Origin: Pyropia yezoensis
Lineage: Eukaryota > Rhodophyta > Bangiophyceae > Bangiales > Bangiaceae
Reading direction: 5' to 3'
DNA length: 64,000 bases
Assembly (NCBI GenBank): GCA_009829735.1
Contig: CM020618.1
Coordinates: 6,136,882-6,200,881 of the forward strand
The stretch's first letter is position 1. Every line of letters starts with the position of its first letter. A program made the position numbers and the translations under genes. Below the pieces are notes generated by a model, which was given only the letters and a program-made list of their open reading frames with translations, was not told where the DNA came from and made no database searches. Shown piece by piece: positions 1 to 9,462 of this stretch.

Positions 1-534
1 GGCGCCGCCGCTGGCTCGTCGGCAGCGGCAGCATCTGCCAGCGGCATGGGTCACCACCTCCTCTCCGCCACCGCCTTGACGCGCGCTTGGGCGTGCGCGG
101 CCGCCGCGGACGACGCGGCCGCCACGGTGGGCGACGTCCTCACCGCCCCCACCACGCGGCTGACCCGCGACGGCGACGCGCGCCGGTCGGTGGGGGTACC
201 CGCGACGCTGACGTTGGTGCTCGGTGACGGCGCGGGGGCGGCCAAGGGCGGCAAGACCCCGGCGGCCAAGGCTGTCCCGTCCCAGGCGGCGGCGGCCTTT
301 TACTTTTTGGCCGCGGGCGCGTCGCCCGCGGCGGCGGCGGCGGACCGCGTGGCGGCGGCGTGGGCGTTTGGGCGTGCCGCCGCAGCGGCGGGGGCGGACG
401 TGCTGGTGGCGCCGGGGGGCAAGGCCGCCAAGGCGGAGCTGGCCGACCGGGTTGCCGCTGAGGTCGAAGGCACGGGTGTGAGTGTCAAGGGCGACGAGCT
501 GGTGGATGACGTGCCGGACGCGCCAGCCGCCTGA
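1..534 (+). CDS. C-terminal part of an unknown alanine-rich protein
   Basis: The frame is open from the first base of the window to the stop at 532-534, so the gene probably begins upstream. The first in-window Met is at 46. The visible 178 codons are very rich in Ala. The composition nevertheless looks like folded protein: an amphipathic helix-like stretch (DRVAAAWAFGRAAAAAG), then a hydrophobic strand (ADVLVAP), another helix (AKAELADRVAAEVE) and an acidic tail ending in DDVPDAPAA. No family was recognised. It converges on the PPR gene, whose stop is about 610 bp away. Synonymous positions are strongly GC, as in the other host genes of the window. Confidence 0.5.
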   Translation, partial: GAAAGSSAAAASASGMGHHLLSATALTRAWACAAAADDAAATVGDVLTAPTTRLTRDGDARRSVGVPATLTLVLGDGAGAAKGGKTPAAKAVPSQAAAAFYFLAAGASPAAAAADRVAAAWAFGRAAAAAGADVLVAPGGKAAKAELADRVAAEVEGTGVSVKGDELVDDVPDAPAA

Positions 535-1143
535 GCAGTACCGTCGTCGCGTTGGGCTGGAGAGAGAGGGTGGAGGGCGGGGGGTGACCCCTCGAAATGA
601 CGCGGTGCGGTCGTGGGCGTTTTTTTGTTGTTTGTTTGTTCGCATGCCTGGTGATGATTACGTCCGTAAGCCTCGGGCGGCACAGCCAACTATCATCACA
701 GACCCGCTGGATGGAGGGCGTCAGTGGCAGAGGGACGGGGCTCGAGGGATAGACCGACCCCCCTTGTACCGCCGCGGCCGCGCAAGACGATTGACCCGTC
801 GCGGGCGGCGGCCATGCCCACAAAAAGAATAGAAGAATAGATAGGGTCCCAACGACCCCGCCGCCCGACAGGCGTGGCGATTCGGCCGCTGTCCGAGTCG
901 CCCAAAACTCTGGCCGCCCCCTCTCCCGAGGGGAGGAGGAGCCCGCCCCTGGTGCGGCCGTCCACGCCGCCCTCCGCCGCCACCTCCGCGCCGCAACCGA
1001 CGCGTATCGGAACGAGGTTACCATCGCTGCTGCGGCGGGGGAGGTGAGGGACCTCCTCGCTGCCCGATAGGGCCACCCCTCCCCGCGGGGCCGCGACCAG
1101 CCCCGCAGCCGCGACACGGCCTTTCACCAGCTGTCCACGCAGC
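535..1143. other. Intergenic stretch between two convergent genes
   Basis: No gene is supported. Both flanking genes end here, so it should hold their 3' untranslated regions. From about 915 to 1069 one plus-strand frame reads like an Ala/Arg/Glu helix ending in GEVRDLLAAR. A second frame continues similarly to about 1190. This could be a decayed gene or repeat fragment. Confidence 0.4.
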
Positions 1144-4100
1144 TCAGCGAGCCAGCGCTGGCGGCGGCCGCGGCCGCGGCGTGCGGCGCCCCCTCCCGGG
1201 GCGGGGAGCGCCCCTCCCCCGCCCCCCCTCTCCCCAACCACCACGATCGCGCACCCCTTCGCCTCCCGGCACTCCCCTGGGGGAAGTGGGGTGGGCGCGG
1301 CCGCCGGAGGTCGCCGGCGAGCCTCCCCCGCCACCCGCGCCGCCCCGACGCACCATCGCCGCTGCCACCGCGTCGGCGGTGGGTGTATCCCCCGCCGCCA
1401 TCGCGGCGCGCCGCAGCGACGCCGCTGCAGCCACGACCGCCACCGACGGGGTCACGCTGGCGGTGGCGGTGGCGGCGGCGGGCGAAGGGGGGAAGGGCGG
1501 CCGCCCCCCCGCCACCACCTCAGCGGCAGGGATGCCGCGCCCCCCGGACAGGCGGTCCATGGCCGAGAAGAGCCCGACGGCGTCGTCCAGGCGGTCCGCA
1601 TCGGCGAGCGCCTCGACGAGCGCCGCGTACGCGAGCTCCCCAGGCGTCACCCCCGCCGCGCGCATGTCTGCCAGCACCCCGAGCGCCAGGTCCAGGTGGC
1701 TCGGCGTCGCGCTCGCCGCCGCCACCGCCTTCACCCCCGCCGTGGGGGGAGCGCCCGCCGCCGGCGTGCTCGGCGTCGTCACACTCGCGGAGGATGCCGT
1801 CGCAGTCGTGACGGGCGACGCCGTCACCGCCGCCGGTGCCGACGCGCAGATGGCCTTGATGAGGCTCGTATAGCTTATCACGTCGGGGGTGATGCCCTCG
1901 GCGACCATGGCATCAAAGATGGCGACCGCCCGCTCAGGCCCTGCCCGTGCCACCGCGCATGCATTGAGGAGGACGTTGTAGGTGACCCTGTCCGGCTCCA
2001 CCCCAGCCGCCCGCATGTCGGCAAAGCACAGAAAGACGCGGAGGAGGCGGTCCTCGCCCACCGCGCGCGTCGCGGTGCGGTGTTGGCCAGCCGCGGCGGG
2101 AGGGGCAGGGGGGGTGGTGCCCGCCGTCGCGGTCGACGGCACGACCGGCGAAGCGTCCCCGACGGCAGCCTCGGACGACGCATCACCGGTGGGGGGGACC
2201 AGCAGGGGGGGGGGGGGGCGCACGGCAGCGACAGGGGGGGCGGACGAGGACGCGGCAGTGGGGGCGGTAGCGGTAGCGTCGGCAACGTCGGCGGGCGCGT
2301 CCGCCGTCTCGCCAGTGGCCGACATCACGCCCATCGACACGCCACTGCCGGCAGTGCCGGCAGTGCCCGCCTCCGCCTCACCCGCACCCCCCCCCACTGC
2401 CGAAGAAGGCGGCAGCGGGATTGAAGAGGGAAACCCGGCAGCAAGCGCCTTGAGCAGCGACGTGTAGCTGGTCACATCCGGCGCCAACCCCGCGGCGCGC
2501 ATGTGGGCAAACAGGTCAGCGACGGCGACGAACGCGCGGGCCTTACAGCAGCCGTCAATAAGCGTCGAGTATGTGTGCGCGTTGGCAGGGATACCGACGT
2601 CGTGCATATCGGAAAAGACGTCAAACGCCACGTCCAGCCGCCCCCGCTTGGCCGCCGCGTCGATGACCGCCGTGTAGGCGTGGACGCTGCGGGTGGCGGC
2701 GGGCATGCCGACCAGCACCGACCGCGCACGCGCCACGTCGCCTGCACTCCCACACGCAAACACAAGGCTGCTCATCGTGTGTGCGTTGGGCGCCACCCCC
2801 GCCGCCCGCATCTCCGCCACCACCGTGAAGGCCGCGGCCACATCCCCCCGCTGAGCGCACGCGTCGACGAGGGCAGAGTAGGTAAACGCGTCGGGCGGGC
2901 AGCCCGCTTCCCGCATCGCGTTGCGTGCGGCAAACGCGACGGTCAGCGGGGAGGTCACGTCCCGGGCAGCGACCGCAACGAGGGCGTTGAATGTCCATCG
3001 GTCCGGGACGAGACGGTAGCGGCTAAAGGCACGGTAGACGGCCAGCGCGCGGGTCGCGGTGGGGGCAGCCGATATGAGGGTGTTGAGGAGGATGGTGTCG
3101 GGCTGAACAGTTGGCGACGCGGCCATGTCGTCGTAGAGGCCTTCAAGGATGGCAGGGAGCGGCGTACCACGACGCAGGCGCGTGCCGCCGCTGCCGTATC
3201 CACCAGTTGGCACAGCGGCAGACCGGGGGGCGGCCGTGGCAGCGGCTGCAGCGGCCGCCATGACGCCCTTTCCTCCTCCCCCTCCGTTTCCCCGCAATGT
3301 CGGGGCGACACCGCCGGCGCCGGCTCTGCCTCCGCCATTGCCGTTCTCACCGCTGCGGTCCCTCCCTCCACCACCGCCGCCGCCGCCAGTCCCACTCCCG
3401 AGGCCCGCACTCAGGCGCGCATACCGCGGCGCCCGCCCCCGCCGCCGGCACTCCCGCCCCAGCCGCGAGATAAGCGTCGCGTAGGTGACGGCGGTTGGCG
3501 CCACGCTGCCGCCCCGTTGGACCATCAGGTCATAGATATGGAGGGCGGCGTCGACGCGGGCCGCGTCGCCAAGCAGTCGCAGCACCTGGTTGCACAGCCG
3601 CACGCTCGCCAGGGCGGCGGGCCGGGAGGAGGACACTACCGTGGAAAGGGGAGGCGGGGGGGGGGGAGAGGGGGGTTTCACGTGTGCGCCGCTCCCGGAC
3701 GCGGTTGCCACCCGTGCCTGTGTGCCGTTGGCGCTACCAGTGGCTACCCCACTAGCAAGCCTAGCGCCGGCGGGCGCCCCCTGCGGTGCGCGCTGCTGCA
3801 CGCCAGCTGTGGCGGCGGTGGAAGTGAGGGGAGGAGGGGTAGCCTCTGCCCGCCCTCCCCTCTCCCTCCCACCATTCCCGCTGGTCGCCGCGGCCGGCGC
3901 GGTCAGGGACAGCAGCTCCACCAGCGACGAGTAGGCGCCATCTGCGTCGCCCGCCGCAATGGCGCGACGGATGCGGGCGGGCCACGACACGCGGGAAACG
4001 GCATCAGCCGCCGCCGTTGCTGCCGCGGAAGCACCTGCGGCCGCGTCCCCGCGCGTCGACGGCGGCGGCGGCGGCGGCGGCGGTGGTGGTGGTGGTGGTG

Positions 4101-4350
4101 GCGGCGGTGGTGGAGGCAGCGGCAGCGACGATGGTGGCGGTGGCGGCGGCGCAGCCGCACAGCAGGGGGTGGCGGCGTCATGGCCACCACCGCCGCTGCT
4201 GTGGCGGTGCTCTGGTGTTGCCGACCGCGCCCGCGGGCACAGCGGCCGCACGCGCCCCCCACCAACGACGCGTCGGCGGTGGTGCAGGCGCCGAGCCGCT
4301 GGGCGGCCGCCGCAGCGCGCCGACGGCGGCCGCAAGGGGATGGGGGTCAT
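1144..4350 (-). CDS. Pentatricopeptide repeat (PPR) protein, organelle-targeted
   Basis: The protein has about 1068 residues if started at the Met at 4350; the frame stays open to a Met at 4578. The 4350 start is preferred because it gives an Arg-rich, acid-poor leader (Pro, Arg and His with RRRR) typical of plastid or mitochondrial targeting. Next come long Pro, Ala and Gly runs. Eleven or twelve 35-residue PPR helix pairs follow, for example 'DAFTYSALVDACAQRGD' and 'NAHTYSTLIDGCCKA'. They lie in blocks near 3600-3450, 3190-2460, 2090-1860 and 1720-1560, separated by low-complexity Ala/Pro/Gly linkers. Pure P-type repeats, without E/DYW or SMR tails, suggest a factor binding organellar RNA (processing, stability or translation). 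The particular RNA target cannot be read from this. The C-terminal 70 residues are a Gly/Arg-rich tail. No intron is needed. Confidence 0.85.
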   Translation of the reverse strand: MTPIPLRPPSARCGGRPAARRLHHRRRVVGGGRVRPLCPRARSATPEHRHSSGGGGHDAATPCCAAAPPPPPPSSLPLPPPPPPPPPPPPPPPPPPPSTRGDAAAGASAAATAAADAVSRVSWPARIRRAIAAGDADGAYSSLVELLSLTAPAAATSGNGGRERGGRAEATPPPLTSTAATAGVQQRAPQGAPAGARLASGVATGSANGTQARVATASGSGAHVKPPSPPPPPPLSTVVSSSRPAALASVRLCNQVLRLLGDAARVDAALHIYDLMVQRGGSVAPTAVTYATLISRLGRECRRRGRAPRYARLSAGLGSGTGGGGGGGGRDRSGENGNGGGRAGAGGVAPTLRGNGGGGGKGVMAAAAAAATAAPRSAAVPTGGYGSGGTRLRRGTPLPAILEGLYDDMAASPTVQPDTILLNTLISAAPTATRALAVYRAFSRYRLVPDRWTFNALVAVAARDVTSPLTVAFAARNAMREAGCPPDAFTYSALVDACAQRGDVAAAFTVVAEMRAAGVAPNAHTMSSLVFACGSAGDVARARSVLVGMPAATRSVHAYTAVIDAAAKRGRLDVAFDVFSDMHDVGIPANAHTYSTLIDGCCKARAFVAVADLFAHMRAAGLAPDVTSYTSLLKALAAGFPSSIPLPPSSAVGGGAGEAEAGTAGTAGSGVSMGVMSATGETADAPADVADATATAPTAASSSAPPVAAVRPPPPLLVPPTGDASSEAAVGDASPVVPSTATAGTTPPAPPAAAGQHRTATRAVGEDRLLRVFLCFADMRAAGVEPDRVTYNVLLNACAVARAGPERAVAIFDAMVAEGITPDVISYTSLIKAICASAPAAVTASPVTTATASSASVTTPSTPAAGAPPTAGVKAVAAASATPSHLDLALGVLADMRAAGVTPGELAYAALVEALADADRLDDAVGLFSAMDRLSGGRGIPAAEVVAGGRPPFPPSPAAATATASVTPSVAVVAAAASLRRAAMAAGDTPTADAVAAAMVRRGGAGGGGGSPATSGGRAHPTSPRGVPGGEGVRDRGGWGEGGRGRGAPRPGRGRRTPRPRPPPALAR

Positions 4351-5105
4351 AAATGCGGCGGTCCGCGATAGCGCCGGTGACGGCCGAGGCCCATCCGCCG
4401 TCGCCCCCGCCGTCGCTGCCGCCACCGAAGGAGGGGGTGACGACGGAGGGCGCATACCGAAATAGAGAAGGACCGCCCACCAGTGGTGCCCGCTCGCTGT
4501 CGTGACCGAAGAAGGGGTCGGTGACGTGGGCGTGCGTGGGTATGCAGGAAGATGAGCAACGTAGGACAGACACAACAAGAGAGTCGGCGTTTGTCATCCG
4601 GGGAGGCAGATCCTTCTTGCCTTTCCAGAAGGACCAATGCCGCCGGCAGGGCAGCGGAGGTCGTGGAGGCGAACGACGTGTCCCGGTCGTAGCCCCGACG
4701 ACCTCATCAGCCACGTGGCTGATTTGTTCTCCCAGATCCAGGGCTTGTTCTGTTTAGTAGCCTCCCTCGGTACTCTCTGATCGAAAACAAGTGTGTCGTC
4801 ACGCCGCCCAGTCCGTACGTCCCAGAGACAATTGCACCCCTTCCACGCGTCGCAACCACCGCCGAGTGTACAGTACAGTACCAGACAGACAGCCCCTTCA
4901 CCATCACGCCGATTGCAACTGCCTGAATGAGTGTTCCTGTTCGACGACTGGCCTCCAGCGGGACGGCGTCGGTAACAAGGAAGCGACGAGTGCCACCCCC
5001 ATTTACTACAGACTCATTATTGTAACCATACGATCTCTCAGAATTCCTACGCAGCAGGACAGCTTCGTGCTTCATAGGGTAGGGGGCATCTGATAGCATG
5101 ACATG

Positions 5106-5312
5106 ACTTCTAATATAGTAGCAGAGCATGACATGATGGTCGTCCCGTCTGCTCAGGATATGTCACCCCATATCATAAGGGGCTTCTAATGTAGTAGCAG
5201 AGCATGCCATAATGGTCGTCCCGTCTGCCCAGGATATGTTAGAAACACACCAGACCCGCACGCGGCATAGCCCAGGATATGTTAGAAACACACCAGACCC
5301 GCACGCGACATA
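5106..5312. repeat. Two nested pairs of short direct repeats
   Basis: A unit of about 55 bp, beginning TTCTAAT and ending CAGGATATGT, occurs at about 5107-5162 and again at about 5188-5240 with few differences. Overlapping its end, a second unit of about 42 bp (CCCAGGATATGTTAGAAACA followed by CACCAGACCCGCACGCG) occurs twice in tandem near 5229-5270 and 5272-5312. The nesting suggests two successive local duplications. Confidence 0.8.
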
Positions 5313-5423
5313 TGGCAGCAGTCCATGACTTGCTGTGTGCAAGAGAGATGATGGTGACATGCAATGGAGAGCAGTAAATGAGGCAGTAAGTAGCACCAGT
5401 CTCTGCTGTGGCGCACAGTTATA

Positions 5424-5538
5424 GTGCGTCCCGTAAAAAGTGGACGTGCTCGTGTCGTGATCATGTCAAATATCGGCCACTGGACCAATCAAACCCACAC
5501 TGCACGACCAGTGCACGTCCACTTTTTACGGGACGCAC
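5424..5538. mobile_element. 115-bp MITE with perfect 26-bp terminal inverted repeats, copy 1
   Basis: The two ends, 5424-5449 and 5513-5538, are exact reverse complements over 26 bp. They start GTGCGTCCCG and contain an A5/T5 block. The 63-bp interior has no coding capacity. TA dinucleotides flank both sides, so a TA-targeting (Tc1/mariner-like) source is possible but not shown. A second copy lies at 27544-27626, which proves that this is a dispersed element and not just a hairpin. Confidence 0.85.
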
Positions 5539-5893
5539 AATACATGAGCACTCACGTACTGGCCGCAATGTATGTACACGCGCAGTTGGCTAGGGCCTCC
5601 AGGACCGGATCACGACCTGGGCACAGCATGTCAGTGTTGATACGTCGCGGCTCTACGACAAGACCGGTGAGGACTGCATCGCCGAGGTGCGAGCGCCGAT
5701 CCGTGTGGCAATTTGCGCCCTTGGGTCAAACGCGTAGGAAACGGAAATATGAAGGGACCAAAAAGAAAAAATGGGGCCACGAACACAAAGTACATGCGTT
5801 CCCCCCCGAGCAGAGCAAACCCTCAATTCATACAACATCGCTCTGCGCTCTGCCGCAACCCACTATACACCCCGCCTTGACTGCACACACAGC

Positions 5894-7110
5894 CTAGACC
5901 TCCGCAGCGACACCCTTGCCCACCGGGGGCCTCGGCGCAACCGTCCGATAGACCGAATCGATGCCCTCGGGGCCGTCCACGCGGAAGCCCAGGTCACGGA
6001 TGAGGCCATCCGACAGCCGGTAGATCCAGCCGTGAACCGAGAGGGGCTGGCCGTCGTTCCAAGCAGACTGGACGGTGGTCGTCGAGCACACGTTGTGCAC
6101 CTGCTCCAGCACGTTCAGCTGCACCAGGCGGTCCATGCGCGCGTCAAAGTCGTCAATGGTCGACAGCTGGACCGCGTGGCGGCGGCGGACATCACGGATG
6201 TGCGTCAGCCAGTTGTCAACAAGGCCAACGCGCTCGTCGCCCATCGACGCCTTGACACCACCGCAGTTGTCGTGGCCAACGACCAGGATGTGGCGCACCT
6301 TGAGGACCTTGACGGCGTACTCAATGACCGACAGGACGTTGAAGTCCTGTAGAGCGGAAAATGCACGGGAGGTAAGAGGAAACACGGACAGTAGAGACAC
6401 AAGACACAGCCAGAGAAAATCTGGAACTGGTGAGTAGGGCAGCTCATACAACAAGAGAACTCGAGGACACCACGCCCCTTGCAAACAAACGACGCTCCGA
6501 TAGTCAAGAACCAAAGAAACGTACCGTGTGTGCGACCACGTTGGCAATGTTGCGGTGCACGAAAACGGCACCCGGCGGCAGGCCGACGATGACATTGGCC
6601 GGCACCCGAGAGTCGGAGCCTGGGTGTGTGTGACAGATCGATCAGAGTCAACGTAAGCGACAATCAAAACGAACAAGATCGACGAGGATAACGGGGATCG
6701 TCAGATAAAGCCACTTCAGGATGGAATACCAACTCAACCAGGTCCTCTGCAATCAATAAGGCACCAAAGCAGCGATCGCACATCCCAAGCCAATGAAAGA
6801 CACAAACAACCGCCGGTCAAATAGGAAACGTACAGCCAATCCACAGGTAGTCGGGCTGCTGCATGGCAACCAGGTTCTGGAAGTAGTCGGGGTCATCCGA
6901 CGTCATGTGCTTGCTCCACTCCAGGTTGTTGGAGAGGAGGTCATTGAGGGAGCCGCCAACCATCGAAACACCGGCAGCGGAGGAGCGGCGGGCAGCGCGC
7001 GCCGGCAGGGCGGACGCGCGGCGCGGGGACACACCCACGGAGCGAGCACGCGACGCGGCCGCGCCGCGCAGGAGCGGCGCCGGCGTCATGAAGGCCATCT
7101 GGGACGCCAT
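5894..7110 (-). CDS. Beta-class carbonic anhydrase, three exons, organelle-targeted
   Basis: It converts CO2 and water to bicarbonate and a proton. Exons are 7110-6834, 6619-6525 and 6346-5894; joined they give 274 residues. Both donors are GTACGT. Acceptors are CCCAG and TACAG, and all junctions keep frame. The first junction splits the codon of the zinc-binding Cys. Zinc ligands are C93, H149 and C152; the catalytic Asp-Arg pair is D95 and R97 within CSDSR, followed by [19 protein letters not shown]. The Met at 7110 was chosen because it starts an Ala/Arg/Ser-rich leader of about 50 residues lacking acids, as expected for plastid or mitochondrial import. The mature part begins near '[15 protein letters not shown]', as in bacterial and algal beta enzymes. 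An inorganic-carbon-concentrating or organellar pH role is inferred from the family. Confidence 0.93.
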
Positions 7111-8280
7111 GGTGCACGAGGGACCGTGATGTGGGGCGAGAAGGGGGGGAACGTGGGGAGGGACGCGAATGCGGGACACGGCTAGCGGGAGCACGGAGAA
7201 GGCGCGGTCGTGGTCGCCGGGCGCGCGGCGAAGTCACTGGAACCACCCCCCCCAACAGATATGGGGAGTGGCGCAGCTCAGGCGCGCATGCCGCACACCC
7301 TCGCGCTGCGGATCCGTCCTGGGCGGGAGGTGGGCTGCAGCATCCGCCACAAGTCCAACACCACCCATCACCCTCCCATCACATCCCAACCCTATCTCCG
7401 CCCCCCCCCCCCCCTCGCGACCGACCAGGGAGATTGCGTCAGTGCAATGCGAGTGGCTGCAGCTTGTACACTCGCTGGTATCTGCAGGTGGAAAAGCCTT
7501 CCGGCCTGCAGGGAAGGCCCTGGAGAGGCCCCCCCGCCCCCCCCACCCTCAAGACACAGTGCATTGCCAGGTCAGGCCCGCAGAACACGGCCGTATGAGT
7601 TGCATTGAGCGATGGCCCTCTTGCCGCTCATTGGCGGGCCGCCCGGGTCCCATTCGGTTGAGCAATCTGAATGGACGAGGTCGCTGGAACGGCCCACACG
7701 TGTGCACCACGGTCCTCTCGTGTGGGGTCAGATCAGTGGATCCCTGACAACCTCACATGCTGCAGCTTATCAAAATGTGACGAAGGGCCGCATGCAAAAG
7801 TGTCTCGTTGACACCGCTCTTAAATAGAATAGATGGGTCTGTGGCGTGCGCACGGCGACACCTCAGCTCAGAGAATGTTCCTTTTCACTTTCTCACGAAA
7901 CTTTCCGGTCCAGATTTTGACAGGGCTGCCATTCCCTTCTAAATCTTTACTCCTCCCAGAAGCAGGGTAGGTACAGTACATGGCCGCAGGGGGGGGGGGT
8001 GGACGTGGTGGACGACCCGCTCACCCCTAAAATTAATATCCCCTGTTCGCGGACTTCTGGATATGGCATGCATGAGCCACACAATAAGGAGTCCCATAAA
8101 ATAGAGAAGCTCACGCTGAGTTTTTTTGTCCCTTTGTTTCCCCTGTTTCCTGTTGCAGTTCTTTATATCTCGGAAGACCGTTTATCTTGTTTTTTCTTCC
8201 TGTCTCGAGAGTCGTACACACTGGAAGTCCAGTATTATTGAATATCGAAACCCAGAAGACCGCCCTTATCTTCATTTTAG
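7111..8280. other. Intergenic, upstream of the carbonic anhydrase gene
   Basis: No coding region is supported. It should contain the carbonic anhydrase promoter. A C-run occurs near 7405-7415, and AT content rises toward 8240. No TATA box or other element is clear enough to call. Confidence 0.4.
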
Positions 8281-8487
8281 GTGTGCGCTGCTGATCGAGG
8301 CCGCCGCCGCCGCATCCCCTGCCGTTGCCGCCCGTGCTCGCCCCCGTCTGCCGCCCGACACCGCGCCCAAGCTCCTCGACGTCCTTCCTGAACACATGGA
8401 GCGGGGCAGCTCCGATGACGAGCCGAGCGTTGGCATTGGTGGCAGCGGCGGCGGCGGCGGCGACGCCTGTGGCAGTATTGACCCCAG
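8281..8487 (+). pseudogene. Orphan exon-like fragment
   Basis: A 207-nt (69-codon) open stretch is bracketed by a textbook acceptor (CTTCATTTTAG, ending 8280) and donor (CCCCAG|GTAGGG at 8487/8488). The base composition jumps from AT-rich to GC-rich exactly at the acceptor. One frame is open throughout and reads Ala-rich helix, then APKLLDVLPEHMERGSSDDE, then a Gly run. No neighbouring exon was found on either side. It could be an exon of a gene broken by the retroelement fossil downstream, or a chance arrangement. Confidence 0.3.
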
Positions 8488-9462
8488 GTAGGGGGGCAAC
8501 ACGTGCCATGCAAGGGACGGCGGGCAGCTAGCCTGACCCGTTTCTCCCCATGCATTTGGGTCCATATTCCCTAAGTTTGGGATAGTTAGCTTAGTAGTAA
8601 ATCCAACGTGGATTTGAGGGGTTTCTGCATTTTATCGTCTTGAATTTTCGTGTGGCCCGGTGGGCAGGTGCTGGGGTGGGATATTCTGAGTGGCGAGATT
8701 CTGCGGGGACCCTGGGGGGATAAGGGGAGGGACAGTGGAGCTTGGCCTCGCTTTCCCGTCCCGACCAAGAAACTGTTGGTTCACACACCATCTTCTTGTT
8801 TTGTCGTGGGGGGTTTGCCCCACAACAGGGATAGAGTGTGTGCGACTTGCACTTCTTCCAGTTCCCCCGACACGGGAGGCAGCCCTTGTGCACCACCCCA
8901 GCTTGGGTGCTGGGTGCGCGAGCGGTTTGTGCCACAATTGCTGGAGCAGCAGGGGACAGAGGTAAACTTTACCTCCGGGTGCACCCGGGTGTAGGGGGCC
9001 CTCTGTCTCAGAGGAACGGTGGACTTGGACCGTGTCTTACGGATCGTTAGCCAACATGGCTGGATCGGACCCCCCAACGTCTGGGGAGTACACGGGTGAC
9101 GTACGCATTCCAGTGCCTTTGAATACTGGTGATACACAGGGTGTTCCTGGGGTCGCAAAGGAACTGAAGGCTCCTCAAGCCAGCAGGACTGGAGATACGG
9201 GCGGGCAACTGGCCACCCCGACTCAGTCGGGAGTTCATTCGGGTGACACCCCTGATGTTGGTGGGCCGAAGTCCGGCCACCGTGTGGTACACTCAACGGG
9301 AACGTCCCAAGGTGAGAGGACTGTCCCCGCGGGATCCACTCCGGTTGGAGCCAACTTTGGCTTGGAGCCGTCGCCAACTAGGCTTTCGGAGGACGGCTGA
9401 CCTCCGTTGGTCGGCGATGGGCTCGCGCCCATGCCCCCGGTTGAGACCTTTGAGGATCGTGG

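Larger units (their letters stand above)
4351..5893. other. Intergenic region with short repeats and a MITE
   Basis: This 1.5-kb stretch lies between the PPR start and the carbonic anhydrase stop. GC content drops clearly compared with the genes. It contains direct repeats (5106-5312) and an inverted-repeat element (5424-5538), listed separately. No coding region is supported. Confidence 0.5.

Noticed and set aside
915-1190. Helix-like plus-strand coding scraps overlapping the end of the PPR gene
   Set aside because: Interrupted, no start, no family; may be a decayed repeat but cannot be supported as a gene.
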